DNA of 64,000 nt, from NCBI GenBank assembly GCA_964030785.1, contig OZ034968.1, forward strand, positions 30,240,186-30,304,185. Reading direction: 5' to 3'. Each line of letters opens with the position of its first letter. Positions within the stretch are counted from its first letter, which is position 1. Origin of the DNA: Siderastrea siderea. Its lineage: Eukaryota; Cnidaria; Anthozoa; Scleractinia; Rhizangiidae. Below are positions 10,736 through 23,200 of this stretch, piece by piece. The notes below the pieces were generated by a model. It did not search any database and was not told the DNA's origin. It was given only the letters and a program-made list of their open reading frames with translations. Both the position numbers and the translations under genes were made by a program.

Positions 10736-13700
10736 ATGAAGCTTCTGTTAGCAACAATAGTTGGTATTTCAGTCATTGTAGAAGGTACGTTTTTGTTCAG
10801 CATCGTAGACATTTCAAAGCCAGGTCAGTTATTCAGCCAGCGCAAGGTTCGATGGATACAAGTATGTTTTCTTAATGTTCATGCTCGAAAAGCCAATCTT
10901 CCTCTTGCCAAAACCAGTTACTTTGCCAAAAATCATGAAAAATATGGGCCTAATGAACAGCCAACTGAAAAGAGCTAGCTACTATCTAACCGTTCCGCTT
11001 TTCTCAAACGGTCGATCGAAAGAACCAGTTAGAATTGATGTACACGTTTGTCATTGAATATCACAGGATGTTTGTACTGTCATCGGTCGAGGCGTCCAGT
11101 GTTCACAAACACATTAATTGTCAGCAGCTTTATCTTTGCTTGGAGCGAGAGTTATTTTTTGCAGACAATATTGGTTCGGAGAAACGAAGAGCAAAAAAAC
11201 GGTCGGTTCTGTGTTCAAAGAAGAGAAATTATGCCTGCAGTCAAATATCCGTGCATAACTTGTAAGAGGGTGCTAATGGAGTTAGTAGTTAACTGACAAT
11301 TGGCCAAAATAATAGTAGTTAACTGACATTTGGCCAAAAAATTAGTAGTTAACTGATAAATTAAAAGTCAACAGTTAACTGACATTTTACTAATTGTATT
11401 GAATACGATTGTTGATATTTTAAAAGCGACAAAGATTTTCTTAACAGCGAGGCTATTTCGTGACATTTACCTGTCACGCTGCATGACCTGGTAGCGGTAT
11501 TCACTGTTATTTGGGTCACTTCCGATGCAAAAGTGCCATGCGAAGCGTAACTTGGACCTTGATCTCTGTGATGGCTTTAGTGGCGTGGTCAAAGTAGACT
11601 GTGTGGCAGGCGCAGAAAGGGGAGGGGAAAGGGGAGAAATTATTCTCGAGGACGGAGGGGAGAGGAAGGGAGTCATACAGGCCTTCCAACCCCATTTTAT
11701 AACTATGTTGAATGGAAATTGAGAAACACGAATTTCGAGTACTTAAGGTGGCCGAACACAGTTTTCTTGTACCTATGCATTATTAGTCGTTATTTTCAAA
11801 CCGCACTGGCAATTGGGCGGCCAAAATTAGCAAGTTGCAAAATCGGCTAAAAAAGATTATATTTTGATATGTTATATTAGACTAAGTACCGTTGCCATGG
11901 TAACATAGCTGGTAATAAACCAGCTTTAAATAATGGGTCTGATTTATTTTCGGAAAATCCAATCGATAGATTTTTTCCATCATTTGTCTCTAGGAAAATT
12001 GGAAAAATACTGCCCTATTGACACTGGTCTGGTGAAGTTTTGACAGAGAGATCTTCTGTAATTTTGTGTTTTGTATTTCAACGTTTTCTGAAAATGTCCT
12101 TTGTCGGATTTCAATTTTTGCGTACAGGCGAGTTAAGCGTGTTCTGAACTATTATTCTACGAAATTTCTTGAAATTCTAACAAGCGGTTCCGTAGAAAAC
12201 AGTGCATTTCCACTAAACCATGCAGTCACAATCTTCTTTTTAACTGCGTATGCGTTGCATTTGACAGGGTCTCGATCTTTCTCGATCCATACTAACAATC
12301 CCGGAAAGGCAGGGTCGAATAGTATTACCTTCTAATACATTGAAAAACAAACGTTTTTGACACATAACAAACTGTTTGATTGTTAAGAAGGAATATTAAG
12401 TAATTCTGACCAATCACGATTTTGATGAAAGTAAAATACGCCTGAAACAATGGCCTGGTAGTGCGCGCGGCCTCTCCATTCCTCGTGAGCTCCGCACTCG
12501 TTGTTCGCTTTTCCCTCCCCTTTCCGTGCCTGCCACGCAAGCTATGGTCATCTCGATAAAAACTTGGAATAAGTTATTCTAAGTTTTTATCAAGATGATG
12601 ACAAAGGGTCGGCATTCGAACGATACAGAGGTCGCGTGCCGTTTGACTTGGCGAAACACGATTCAATGGACATAGTATGTAAACATTTGACAGATTTTAT
12701 GGGAATTTTACAACAAGCGGTAAAGTTTAAACTCGGTGCGTTTGACCTGGAGCTGATCCGATTAGATATTTGACTGTCCGGCAAGCGAACGTGGGTTGAC
12801 CTTGTTTGGCCTGATTTAGATCTCGTCAATAATTGATTACGGGTCACAATGACAGACCCTCTGAGCAGACTAAACAACTAAACAAAAACAAAAACAACTT
12901 TCTCATCTTTCTCAATGGTTCGGACTCTCTTTCTCTTTCATTATGAGTAAGATTTCTGATTTGATTGTTCTTTTTTTAATAATTATTGTCATGTCTGGAA
13001 ATTGTAATTTGTTTATTGATTTGAGTAAGGTCCACCCCCAAGGATGATTGAGATGCTGAAGTGAGGGAAAATTCGGGTTATTAAGCAATAATTTTCGATG
13101 TAAGAAAAGGAAAGTTAATAGCTAACTACAATATTTAGTAGTTAACTGACAATTGGCCGAAAAATTAGTAGTTAACTGACATTTGGCCGAAAAATTAGTA
13201 GTTAACTGACAATTGGTTACCCCCATTAGCACCCTCTTGTAAAGTAAATGCGTGGTTAATGTATCCATAACTCAGTGAAATAGTTGCTAAACTATTGGGC
13301 ACTATTACACACTAATTCCATTGTTTTCTTCTGTTTACTTTTAATTGATTTACTTTAGACTGATTTTTAGTTGCTCTCCTCTTTCACGGATTAAGTAAAA
13401 CCACTCTAAGGCCACGATGCGTCGGGTCTGTCAAACTTGAAAGTAAACTTTGTTCACTTTGTTGCTGGATTATTCTGTCGACAAACGTTTTGGGACAAAA
13501 TGTAGACTGACGATGAGCTTGTGCGTAACGAAATGTAGTTTAAATAATGATGCACTAGACAAAATTGTAAGTCACACAAACTGCAATACAACAGCTTCAG
13601 GAAATAAACACAAATTTCAAAATTCGCGTTTATTCATGTTTATTTACGTCCAAGAGTCAGAATCCTTACTTTAATGTTAAATCATTATTTTAAAATTTCC

Positions 13701-16476
13701 ATTGATGAAAATTTCTCTGTTATGTTTTCGAGGTGGTGCTGAAACTACCTGACAAGACCCTTTAAGCCGGCCATATCAGGCAATTATATATTGCCAACTC
13801 CTATTTGTTTTAAAATAAAGATATGCTTTTACATTTAATTGACACCTCCATGCTTTGTTCTCAGGGCTGTCACTCACGTGTTATCGTTGCGGTGGAGAAG
13901 CGCCCGCTGGCGACTGCCGCACTGCCGGCTCAGCAACAATACAATGTGAAAGCTCTTCGTTGCCAAATGAAGTGTACGGCTGCCAAGTGTACACTGTCAA
14001 CTACACTACATTAAATAAAGTCCTCGAGTTTAAAAGTAAGAATACGATAAAGAACAATTAATTATAGGTAATAAAAATCCTAGAAAATTTAAGAGGGGGT
14101 GACATAGCATCCAAGAGCTTGGCATGAAAATTGAGATGCTGCGATCAGTATAGCCATACGCACACTGAGAAAAAATTAAAGTAAGCTTGTAGAAATCCTC
14201 ACGTAACTTAAAAGCGAACTCCCAAGCAAAACTGCCACCCTCTTTCCAAATGAGGGTTTCTGCTTCCACAATAAAAATTGAACATTGTTCGTATATAAAA
14301 AAAAATTGTTCGTATATATATTGTTAAGTTTCTTTCTCAAGTTTTTCGGTTGACTTTGAAACTACGAATAACTTACCTGAAATATCGTCGCAATTATTGT
14401 GTAATTATTCTCGTTCTTCGATCGTTTCTTGGACGCGTTTCCCTCCAGATTCACGACTATTTAAAGTTACCGAAAGTAAAATAGTGTTTTTCTTAAACAC
14501 GACTTTCGCAGGTTTTTGAGAAATCAATATTGCACTCTAAGGGACCGTTCATTTTTTATGAGGTAAAGGGGGCTGGTGAGATTTGAGGGGGGCCATGCCA
14601 AAAAATGTGGCTTCAAAGGGGGGCCCACCCGAAAAAAAATGGTGTGTAAAGGGGGGTCTCCAAAAGAATTGCCTAAAGTCTAGTAGTGACACCATCTGTA
14701 ATAATGCAAACATCAAAAATAGCCTTTATAAAGTTCTGAAAATTCAAATTTTCCCGGGGCAGGATGCCCCCGGACCCCCCTACTTTATTATTCACCCAAC
14801 GGCAACTCTACCCAACACTTTTATTACAAAATACAGCCAGGGGAATGTCAACTCTTTTTTGGCCTCTGCTCGTCTGATTTATAAACAACTGAAAACAGTG
14901 TCCAAAATAATGCTTTAAACCGGCATTAATTGCCTGTTTATGTACATCAGAATGCACCAAATTGCGTTAGAGCATCTCTAAATTTTCAAAATTTTCTAGG
15001 GGAAGATACCTCTGGAACCCCTACCAGAAAATTACCTTTAGTGCTTGTCAATAAAGACATTTAATCCTGCAGGACTTGAGTGTTAAAATTGACTGTATAA
15101 TTTAAGCTTGACAAGTTTTAAATTTACTTCATCACTTTGTATTTTTTGGGGGGGATCATCTCAAATATTTAGGACTACAAGGGGGGACAGGTAAAAAATT
15201 TCTAATGTAGAGGGGGATCATTATATTTTACAGGTACTACCCATCAAATCCCACCAGTCCCCCTCCCCTCCCACCCCATAAAAATTGAACGGTGCCTAAA
15301 CAGCAGTTATTACGTGCAGACTGAGAAAAGATTGTATTTTTTCTCTCACTGTACCCAGCAGAGGACATCTCAGAAAACAAACACGCTTACCGCAATGGGC
15401 TCAAAAGGTTCCATTCTTGAGTTTTCTTAGGTAAATTTCAATCCATTTTGGAGTCTCTGTTTTTCTGGGTTGCGTTGCCTGTTACCGAAATCATGAATGA
15501 GGCAGTCTAAAATATAGTTTTGTTAAGTTTGAACTGAGAGATTGTGTGTTTTAAAATTGTATGAAATGGTATCAATATAAGCTTTACTTTATAAATTTAC
15601 TTTGTGGATCGGAGCCTGAAAATTTCTGGGGCGGGAGGGGGGATTCTTCTCCCTCTTCCGACCTGACCCTTCCCCTGCTACAGCCCTGCTTTAGATGTTT
15701 TATCTCCATGAACATATGGCCAAGGTCAGCGGGAGATGCGTGCAAATTTAGAATTTCCGCCAGAAATCTTGGCATGCTAAAAAAAGCCGTGGTTATTTTT
15801 CCGTTAGGTCTTCAGGATTCTTTAGGTTTTAAGGTCTTTGTGTTGTACAATACCATAGGGTCATTGCGTTACACAGACAATCCAAAAAAACTGATCAGTC
15901 CTGCCAAGAAGTGGGTACCAGAGAACATCATTTCATTTTGCATAGGTTGAAAGTTATTGTAGTATTATAATCGTTTTAAACGTTTGTCTCGAGAATCGCT
16001 CCCTGCATTTGACGCCGGATCGAATAGTAAATCAATCCATAAACTAATCAAAACCACTCCTCCTTATCCCCCCCCCTCCCTCCCCCTCGATGTCAACCTA
16101 CATTTCTTCCTTCAGGTAATTACGGAACAGAAATGCGCCTTCTAGCAGAAGCTCCTGGCTTTACTTTAGGCTAAACTAAAACCGTAGAAATCATTGCAGA
16201 GATCTCAGTCCATAGTAACAATAATATACCTCTCTTTGATTTGATTACTTAGGCTGCTGCTTTTATAAGGATTGCGAGAAAAATCCCTGCGAGAAGTTGG
16301 CTAATACAGTTTGCTCCAAGATGGCCAGCTGCCAATCAGACAAGTGTAACTTCAACTACACCACTGCAAAAGCTTCCCAGCGTCCAACCCTGCCACCTAC
16401 TGCCGGCTGCAAAGTCTTTCTTGGCAGTCTTGGGATAGTTCTTGCCATGGTGGTTGTTCTCTACTTGTCGATTTGA
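10736..16476 (+). CDS. Ly6/uPAR-like surface protein A3
   Basis: Three exons: 10736-10784 (signal peptide MKLLLATIVGISVIVE), 13865-14035 and 16253-16476. Donors are GTACGT and GTAAGA; acceptors are CAG and TAG; both introns are phase 1. Joined length is 444 nt, giving 147 residues. The domain starts LSLTCYRCGG and keeps all twelve cysteines. The last exon has CCFYKDC, NPC, TVC and SCQSDKCN, then a short Ser/Thr/Pro stalk and the hydrophobic tail ending LYLSI. Intron 1 is enlarged by a 1.97-kb hAT-like insertion and intron 2 by a 756-bp MITE, both absent from A4. This is a GPI-anchor-type Ly6 protein with no known partner. The start is supported by exact agreement with A2 and A4. Confidence 0.87.
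11267..13235. mobile_element. hAT-like non-autonomous element, 1.97 kb, in A3 intron 1
   Basis: The ends are inverted: AGGGTGCTAATGG at the left and CCATTAGCACCCT at the right. The flanks CTTGTAAG (11259-11266) and CTTGTAAA (13236-13243) agree at seven of eight bases. A4 reads straight through the equivalent site (ACTTGTGAAGTAAA), confirming an insertion. Eight-base duplications and such ends suit hAT elements. Just inside both ends is an array of ~31-bp repeats in direct orientation containing GTAGTTAACTGACA. An internal hairpin lies at about 12547-12602. No transposase is recognisable. Confidence 0.65.
14541..15296. mobile_element. Harbinger-like MITE, 756 bp, in A3 intron 2
   Basis: Terminal inverted repeats of about 45 imperfect bases run from GGGACCGTTCA at the left to TGAACGGTGCC at the right. 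TAA lies directly on both sides (14538-14540 and 15297-15299), the three-base duplication expected of PIF/Harbinger elements. The matching site in A4 (CTCTAAGAAGCAG) is uninterrupted. The interior has G-rich ends and no transposase. Confidence 0.7.
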
Positions 16477-17518
16477 GAAAAAGAAATGTTTTCTGCCATG
16501 AGTAGTGTGTAGAGCGTAGAAGATAGTATTGCAATGTACCCAATCGGGATGGCAGTTTACCTATTGTAGCTTCAAAGATGTGTATTTTATTAAACTGAAC
16601 TTCCGGTTATTTCGTTTTTACCCATGGTGTATATACACCACGGAATACTCTTTCTAGCATGCCACACAGGCGTAAAACAAAACGGGCAAAAGAACAAGGT
16701 TATGAATCTTGCCTTAAAACGCCGGTAACTTGCAGGTCGATGCAAATCTCTGTTCCCATTTTAATGCTGGTGACTGCACTTTTGCTTCCTAAATTTTTTG
16801 CGGCTGCCAAAACCTTAAGAGGAGGACTCAAGGGCCACTCCACCGAATGTCAAACACTGAGGACGCTGCAAAAAAAAACAATTTTACAGTGTACGCTAAC
16901 GTCCTTATTTTTCTCGTATGCGCCCGGTTCCCTCCTTTAACAAAATCGCGATTACTTGAATCCCGAAGGAACAGGCTATTTCGTTTAATATAATCTCAGC
17001 AACTGTCAGTATTTAGTTTAAAGTCACTCCCCTCGCCCTGGTTTTAAGCTTGATTATGTACACCTTTGCTAGTTTATTGAACATCACTGGCCTGTCTTGT
17101 CCTTCTACAGCAGGGGTTAAAAGTCCTTGGAAAAACACTTTTTAGTATTGCTGTCGAGAAATTCCACTAGTATATTGTATAGACTTTGAAAGTCTTGTGA
17201 GAGTGGCTCCGAAACGAAAGAAAAAAGGTGAACCTCTGTTTCTTGGGAAGTGTTACCGATTGAGCTGTTTGAGGTTCGAAATGGAAAAAAATGGAAAAAG
17301 ATGAATTGAAAAAAGGAATAGGTCTTGTGTTGATTCCTAGTTTTCAGTTGGAATGTTGAGAGTTTCAGCAAACTTAAACTTGCGTTTTACACCGTTTATT
17401 GTATCCTATAGACCCATCAATCAAGTAAACACAATCATCTATTCAATGCTACTGAAGACTGAGGAAGAACTTAGCTTTTATTTGGTTCTTCCGTGATTAG
17501 TAACGGATAGACCTTCCA
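16477..17518. other. Duplicated 3' flank of A3, with a decayed reading frame on the minus strand
   Basis: This stretch matches the flank of A4 from about 31027 to 32073. Both contain a minus-strand segment with a protein-like frame. In the A4 flank it runs open at 31681-31478; here the equivalent frame is closed by a CAA-to-TAA change. No other gene is supported. Confidence 0.5.
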
Positions 17519-17705
17519 TCAGAACGACAGGCTGGAAAGCTTCAGGACAATAGAATCTTCGTCTGCATCTACAGCAGATCCTTCGTCTTCATCTATACTT
17601 GATCCTCCATCCGCTTCAATGCCGGAGCCTTCGTCCGCTTCAATGCCGGAGCCTTCGTCCGGTTCTATGCTGGAACCTTCGTCTGCCTCTATGCTGGAAC
17701 CTTCG
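17519..17705 (-). pseudogene. Truncated relic of the acidic repeat protein exon
   Basis: The minus strand encodes the same C-terminal end as the intact gene at 32.07 kb: acidic units of the type GSSIEADE, then a DSIVLKLSSLSF ending and a TGA stop. Similarity stops abruptly at about 17705, after five or six repeat units. The upstream repeat units, the splice acceptor and the signal exon are missing. It sits at the same distance behind A3 as the intact gene does behind A4. The most likely origin is incomplete inclusion in the segmental duplication, or later deletion. Confidence 0.6.
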
Positions 17706-18011
17706 ATGAGCTACGAACTCCTAGGTCCAGTCTCCAGAGCAACAGCTAACGGCCGTAAGCATGGCGATTCCCTAAACACCGTGTTTGTCTCATTTCTTCG
17801 GTCGAACGAGCTTTTTCTTTCCAAAAAGACGGCATGGTTGCCAGGCGCGAATCCTAGGCTTCAGCAGACCAGGCCTGTTTACACATGTAGTGCACAAGAT
17901 CTGAAGTTGAAGCCAATCCTTGACTACAAAGCCTAGGAATTTTTTTTGATAAATTTTGACAACATGGGAAGATTTATAACAACAATTTTGCTCCTGGATT
18001 GGCCTTCACTT
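17706..18011. other. Duplication breakpoint region before the repeat block
   Basis: Bases 17706-17940 match nothing else I recognised in the window. Bases about 17958-18011 (GACAACATGGGAAGATTTATAAC onward) match the upstream flank of A3 at about 10470-10540. That similarity to the A4 upstream region resumes near 27405, so the intervening 9.4 kb is inserted DNA. Confidence 0.5.
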
Positions 18012-20494
18012 TAAACAAGAAAATCCCCAGGGGCATTAGACCCCGCCGTTGTTCTCCCCCCCGGGGGATGCAAAATATGTTACGGTCACTCAAGATAAAA
18101 GCCCTTAGCTGTGTAGCGAAAGACACGACGAGTATTTCTTTGGCCGAACGAAAACCGGAGGTCTGGGGCAAGTGACCACCCAAAAAAAAACACGGAAAAA
18201 CAAGAAAAGCCCCGGGGGCATTGGACCCCGCCGTTTCCCCCCCCCCTTCCCCTCGGGGTGCAAAATACATTACGGTCACTCAAGATATGTGCCCAAGTGG
18301 TATAAAGTTTTGAAGTTGGTGATTTTTCTTACGTTTGACGTGTGTGCTGCCCTCCCCCCCCCCCCTCCAACGTGTTCTCTGCACCCTTCTCCTTGTGATA
18401 TCATGAATCCCTTATAGTATGAACACCTTTCCCTTCCCTCATTCCATGGTCATCCACCTGTTCTAGCACTCGCGAAGAAGAACGTGACGGAATAGTTTTG
18501 ACCATGGCGTGACTCAGTTATATCACGTTTCTTTTTTTTGACGAAATGACATCTCAGCGTAATTCTGAATATTAAACAAGGGTACGGAAATTTAAATAGA
18601 TTTATTGATAAAGAAAAAATTATCCTTAAATCGAAAGGGAACGGTTATCTACAGAAAAAGGAAACGTAAAAGTCTACTTTCAGGCCATGATTCGATAAGT
18701 GCTTTAGCGAAAGCAAGGAAATTCCCCGAATCGGCTTCTGTCTTTCAATGACGTAATGTTTACGTGTTACGACAAGTTAGGCGAATTCATGCCAGCTTCA
18801 AAGCTCGCTAGCACCTTCGTCCTTGCTCTCACCGAAGAGAAGTCAACTCCTTTGAATTTCTTGTACTTTTCTACACAACTTTCACTAAAGATTTTGGCGA
18901 AGCAATGCAAAACTGCCAAACAAATGCTTGCATTTCACTGTTGAATTGTTCAACTTGGCAAAAGCAAGGGACTTCCCCGAATCGCCTTTTGTCCTTGCTC
19001 TCATCGAATAGAAGTTATCTTCTTTGAATTCCTTGTACTTTTATACACTGATTTCTCTAAAGACTTTGGCGAAGTAAACCAAAACAGCGGGAAAATGCTT
19101 GCATTTCACTGTTGAATATTTAACCTTGCTCGGGCCGAGTGGCGAAAATAACAACTGTATTTGAATCGGTGGCTTTCAGAGCTTGTTAGCATCGTCTTTC
19201 TTGCTCTCATTGAAGAACTTTTTATGCCATTCTATCACGAGTAATTTTCTACACCAATTTTCATGTTTATTCTGGCGAATAAACGTTAAGCGGCAAGCGT
19301 TGTTTTGGCCGAGCGGAAGCCTGGGGCAAGTGACCACCAAAAAACAAGAAAAGCCCCAGGGGCATTGGACCCCGCCGTTTTTCCCTCTCCCCTCGGGGTA
19401 CAAAATACAGCACGGTCACTCAAGATATGAGCCCGAGTGGTGTTAATTTTTGAAGTTGGTGATTTATCTTACCTTTGACGTGCTCCCTGCCACAAATCCC
19501 TAGTAGTACCTTGGTCTCATTCCCTGGCACTAGCGAAGAAGAACGTGACGAAATAGTTTTGACCATGGCGTGACTTGGTTACATCACCTTTTTTGTAAAA
19601 GAACTGACATCTCAGCGTAATTCTAAACAACAAGGGCACGGAAATTTAAATAGATTAATAAAGAAAAGATTATCCTGCAATCTAAAGGGAACGGTTATCT
19701 ACTGAAAAGGAAACGAAAAAGTCTACTTTTTGGCTATGATTCGATGAATGCTTTAGCGAACGCAAGGAAATTCCCCGAATCGGCTTCTGTCTTGAATGAC
19801 GTGATATTTAGGTGCCAAGTCTTGTTATTCCGGCATCAAAGGGCCAATTCATGTCAGCTTGAATCGTTGGCTTTCAAAGCTCGCTAGCACCTTCGCCCGT
19901 GCTTTCGTTGAAGAGAAGTTAACTCCATTAAATTCCTTGTAACTTTGTACACAAAGATTTTGGCGAAGCAAAGCAAACCTGTCAAAAATGCTTGCCTGTT
20001 GAATTTGACTCGCGTCGCGTAACCAACGAAAATATAAACAACATCGAATCTCTGACCTTCAAAGCTTGCTAGCATCTTCGTCCTCGCTCTCGTCGAAGAG
20101 AGTTTTATGCCATTGCATCGCTAGTAATTTTCTACACCGTTTTTCATGAAGATTTTTTGCGGATCCACGCTAACCGACTGAAGATAGTGCTTATGTTTAC
20201 CGAACGTCTGCAAGACGTATTTGTTTGGCCGAGCGAAAACCGGAGGTCTGGAGTAAGTGACCACCAAAAAAAAAACAAGAAAAGCCTCAGGGGGCATTAA
20301 CCCCGCCGTTGTTCTCTCTGCCCTTGGGGTCCAAAATATATTACGGCCAAGTAAAAGTTGGTGATTTATCGTATCTTTTACGTGCTTGCGATGATAATAT
20401 AAATCAAGACACGACTTGCCTAATCACTCTGTTTTAGCGTGCGTGACGAAGAGCGTGATGAAATTATTATTTTGATCACAACGTGACTCAGCCT

Positions 20495-20567
20495 GGCCTC
20501 GTAGCTCAGTTGGTTGAGCGACGGTGTTCTAATCCGGAGGTCGTTGGCTCGAATCCCGCCGGGGTCA
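20495..20567 (+). tRNA. tRNA-Arg(TCT)-like pseudogene or SINE head
   Basis: Seventy-three bases fold as a tRNA. The acceptor GGCCTCG pairs with CGGGGTC including G-U pairs, the D arm GCTC/GAGC is intact, and the anticodon loop GTTCTAA gives anticodon TCT. The A box (TAGCTCAGTTGG) is intact. The B box reads GGCTCGAATCC, with C for the usual T. The anticodon stem has two mismatches and the T stem one. A TTTTTCTTTT stretch follows. It interrupts the 1-kb repeat array at GTGACTCAG, so it is more likely a retroposed tRNA-derived sequence than a working tRNA gene. Confidence 0.5.
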
Positions 20568-23200
20568 AAGATTTTTCTTTTATCTTGGTTCTCATTTCTA
20601 ATTTCTTACTTTTAAGGCCTGTGGTCGGGTGGAAATTATGGAGGGCAGTATTACTCACTCCTTGGCACTCATACATACATACTTTACATCATAATTACTA
20701 AGTTTATAGCGATCGCGAGTTCATGCCAGCTTTCAAACTTAAGCTCCCTAGTAAATTCGTCCTTGCTCTCGTCGAAGAAATGTTAACTCCATTGAAGTCC
20801 TTGTACTTTTCTACACAACTTTCCCTAAAGATTTTGGCGAAGCAAAGCAAAACTGCCAAAAAAATGCTTGCATTTGACTGTTGAATTATTCAACTTGGCG
20901 AAAGCAAAGGACTTCCCCTAATCGGCTTCTGTGTTTCAGTGATGTAATGTTTACGTGCCAGGGCAAGTTAGGCGAATTCATTCCAGCTTCAAAACTCGCT
21001 AGCACCTTCGTTCCTACTTTCATTAAACCCCGCCGTTTTTATCCTCCTCCCAGGGAGCAAGATATATTACGGTCACTCAAGATACGAGCTCAAGTGGTGT
21101 AAATTTTAAAGTTGATAATTCATCGTACCTGTGTTTGCTGCCATTTCCCCTTATGCGTCTGCTCCGCACCCTTCTCCCTGTGGTAACATGAATCCCTGAT
21201 AGTATGAACCCCATCCCTCATTCCTTGGTCATCCACTTGTCCTAGCTTTCGCGAAGAAGAACGTGACGAAATATTTTGACCATAGCGTGACTCAGTTAAG
21301 TCACGTTTTTTTTAAATAAACGAACTGATATGTCAGCGTAATTCTAAATAGCAAGGGCACGGAAATTTAAATAGATTTCTTGATAAAAAACTCATTCTAA
21401 AATCTAAAGGAAACTGGTAGCTATGAAAAACCGTAAAAGTCTATTTTAGGCTGTGATTCGATGAGTGATTTGGCGCAAGCAAGTTTACTTCTCCGAATCG
21501 GCTTCTGTGTTTCAATGACGTAATGTTTATGTGCTACGGCACGTAGCATGAATCATTGGCTTTCAAAGCTCGCTGCACCTTCGTCCTTGCTCTCATTGAA
21601 GAGAAGTCAACTCCATTGAATTTCTTGTACTTTTCTACACAACTTTCCCTAAAGATTTTGGCGAAGCGAAGCAAAACTGCCAAAAATATGCTTGCATTTC
21701 ACTGTTGAATTTTTCAACTTGGCGAAAGCAAGGGACTTCCCCGGATCACCTTTTGTGTTTCAGTGATGTAATGTTTACGTTCCAGGGCAAGTTTGGCAAA
21801 TTCATGCCAGCTTCAAAGCTCGCTAGCACCTTCGTTCTTGCTTTCATCGAAGGAATTTTCATGCCATTAAATCGCCGGTAATTTTCTACACCAGCTTTCA
21901 TGAAAGTTCTGGCGAATAAACGCTAAAGGAACAAAGTTTACCGGCAAGTATTGTTTTGACCGAGCGGAGGTCTGGGGCAAGTGACCACGACCCAAAAAAA
22001 AACAAGAAAAGCCCCAGAGGCATTGGACCCCGCCGTTTCCCCCCCCCTCGGGGTGCAAATACATTACGGTCACTCAAGATATGTGCCCAAGTGGTATAAA
22101 GTTTTGAAGTTGGTGATTTTTCAACGTTTGACGTGTGTGCTGCCTTCCCCCCCCCCCCTCCAACGTGTTCTCTGCACCCTTCTCCTTGTGATATCATGGA
22201 TTCCTTATTGTATGAATACCTTTCCCTTCCCTCACTCCTTGGTCATCCACCTGTTCTAGCACTCGCGAAGAAGAACGTGACGAAATAGTTTTGACCATGG
22301 CGTGACTTAGTTACGTCAATTTTTTAACGAAATGACATCTCAGCGTAATTCTAAATATTAAACAAGGGCACGGAAATTTAAATAGATTTATTGATGAAGA
22401 AAAATTATCCTTAAATCGAAAGGGAACGGTTATCTACTGAAAAATGAAACGTAAAGGTCTACTTTTAGGCCATGATTCGATAAATGCTTTAGCGAAAGCA
22501 AGGAAATTCCCCGAATCGGCTTCTGTCTTTCAATGACGTAATGTTTACGTGTTACGGCAAGTTTAGGTGAATTCATGCCAGCTTCAAAGCTCGCTAGCAC
22601 CTTCTTCCTTGCTCTCATCGAAGAGAAGTCAACTCCATTGAATTTCTTGTACTTTTCTACACAACGTTCCCTAAAGATTTTGGTGAAGCAAAGCAAAACT
22701 GCCAAAAAAATGCTTGCATTTTACTGTTGAATTATTCAACTTGGCGAAAGCGAGGGACTTCCCCGAATCGCCTTTTGTGTTTCAGTGATGTAATGTCTAC
22801 GTGCCAGGGCAAGTTTGGCGAATTCATGCCAGCTTCAAAGCTCTCTAGCACCTTCGTTCTTGCTTTCATCGAAGGGGTTTTCATGCCATTAAATCGCCAG
22901 TAATTTTCTACACCAACTTTCATGAAAATTCTGGCGAAATAACGCTAAACGAACCAAGATTACCGGCAAGTATTGTTTTGACCGAGCGGAGGTCTGGGGC
23001 AAGTGACCACGACAAAAAAAACAAGAAAAGCCCCGGGGGCATTGGACCCCGCCGTTTTCCCCCTCCCCTCGGGATGCAAATTTATTACGGTCACTCAAGA
23101 TATGTGCCCAAGTGGTATAAAGTTTTGAAGTTGGTGATTTTTCTAACGCGTGACGTGTGCGCTGCCCCCACCCTTCCCACGTCTTCTCTGCACCCTTCTT

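Noticed and set aside
10667..10978. 103-codon frame covering the A3 first exon
   Set aside because: It reads through the GTACGT donor into the intron; exon 1 ends at 10784 by comparison with A2 and A4.
15561..15950. 129-codon frame in A3 intron 2
   Set aside because: The equivalent A4 intron (about 30000-30420) has the same DNA without the frame, so it is not conserved as protein.
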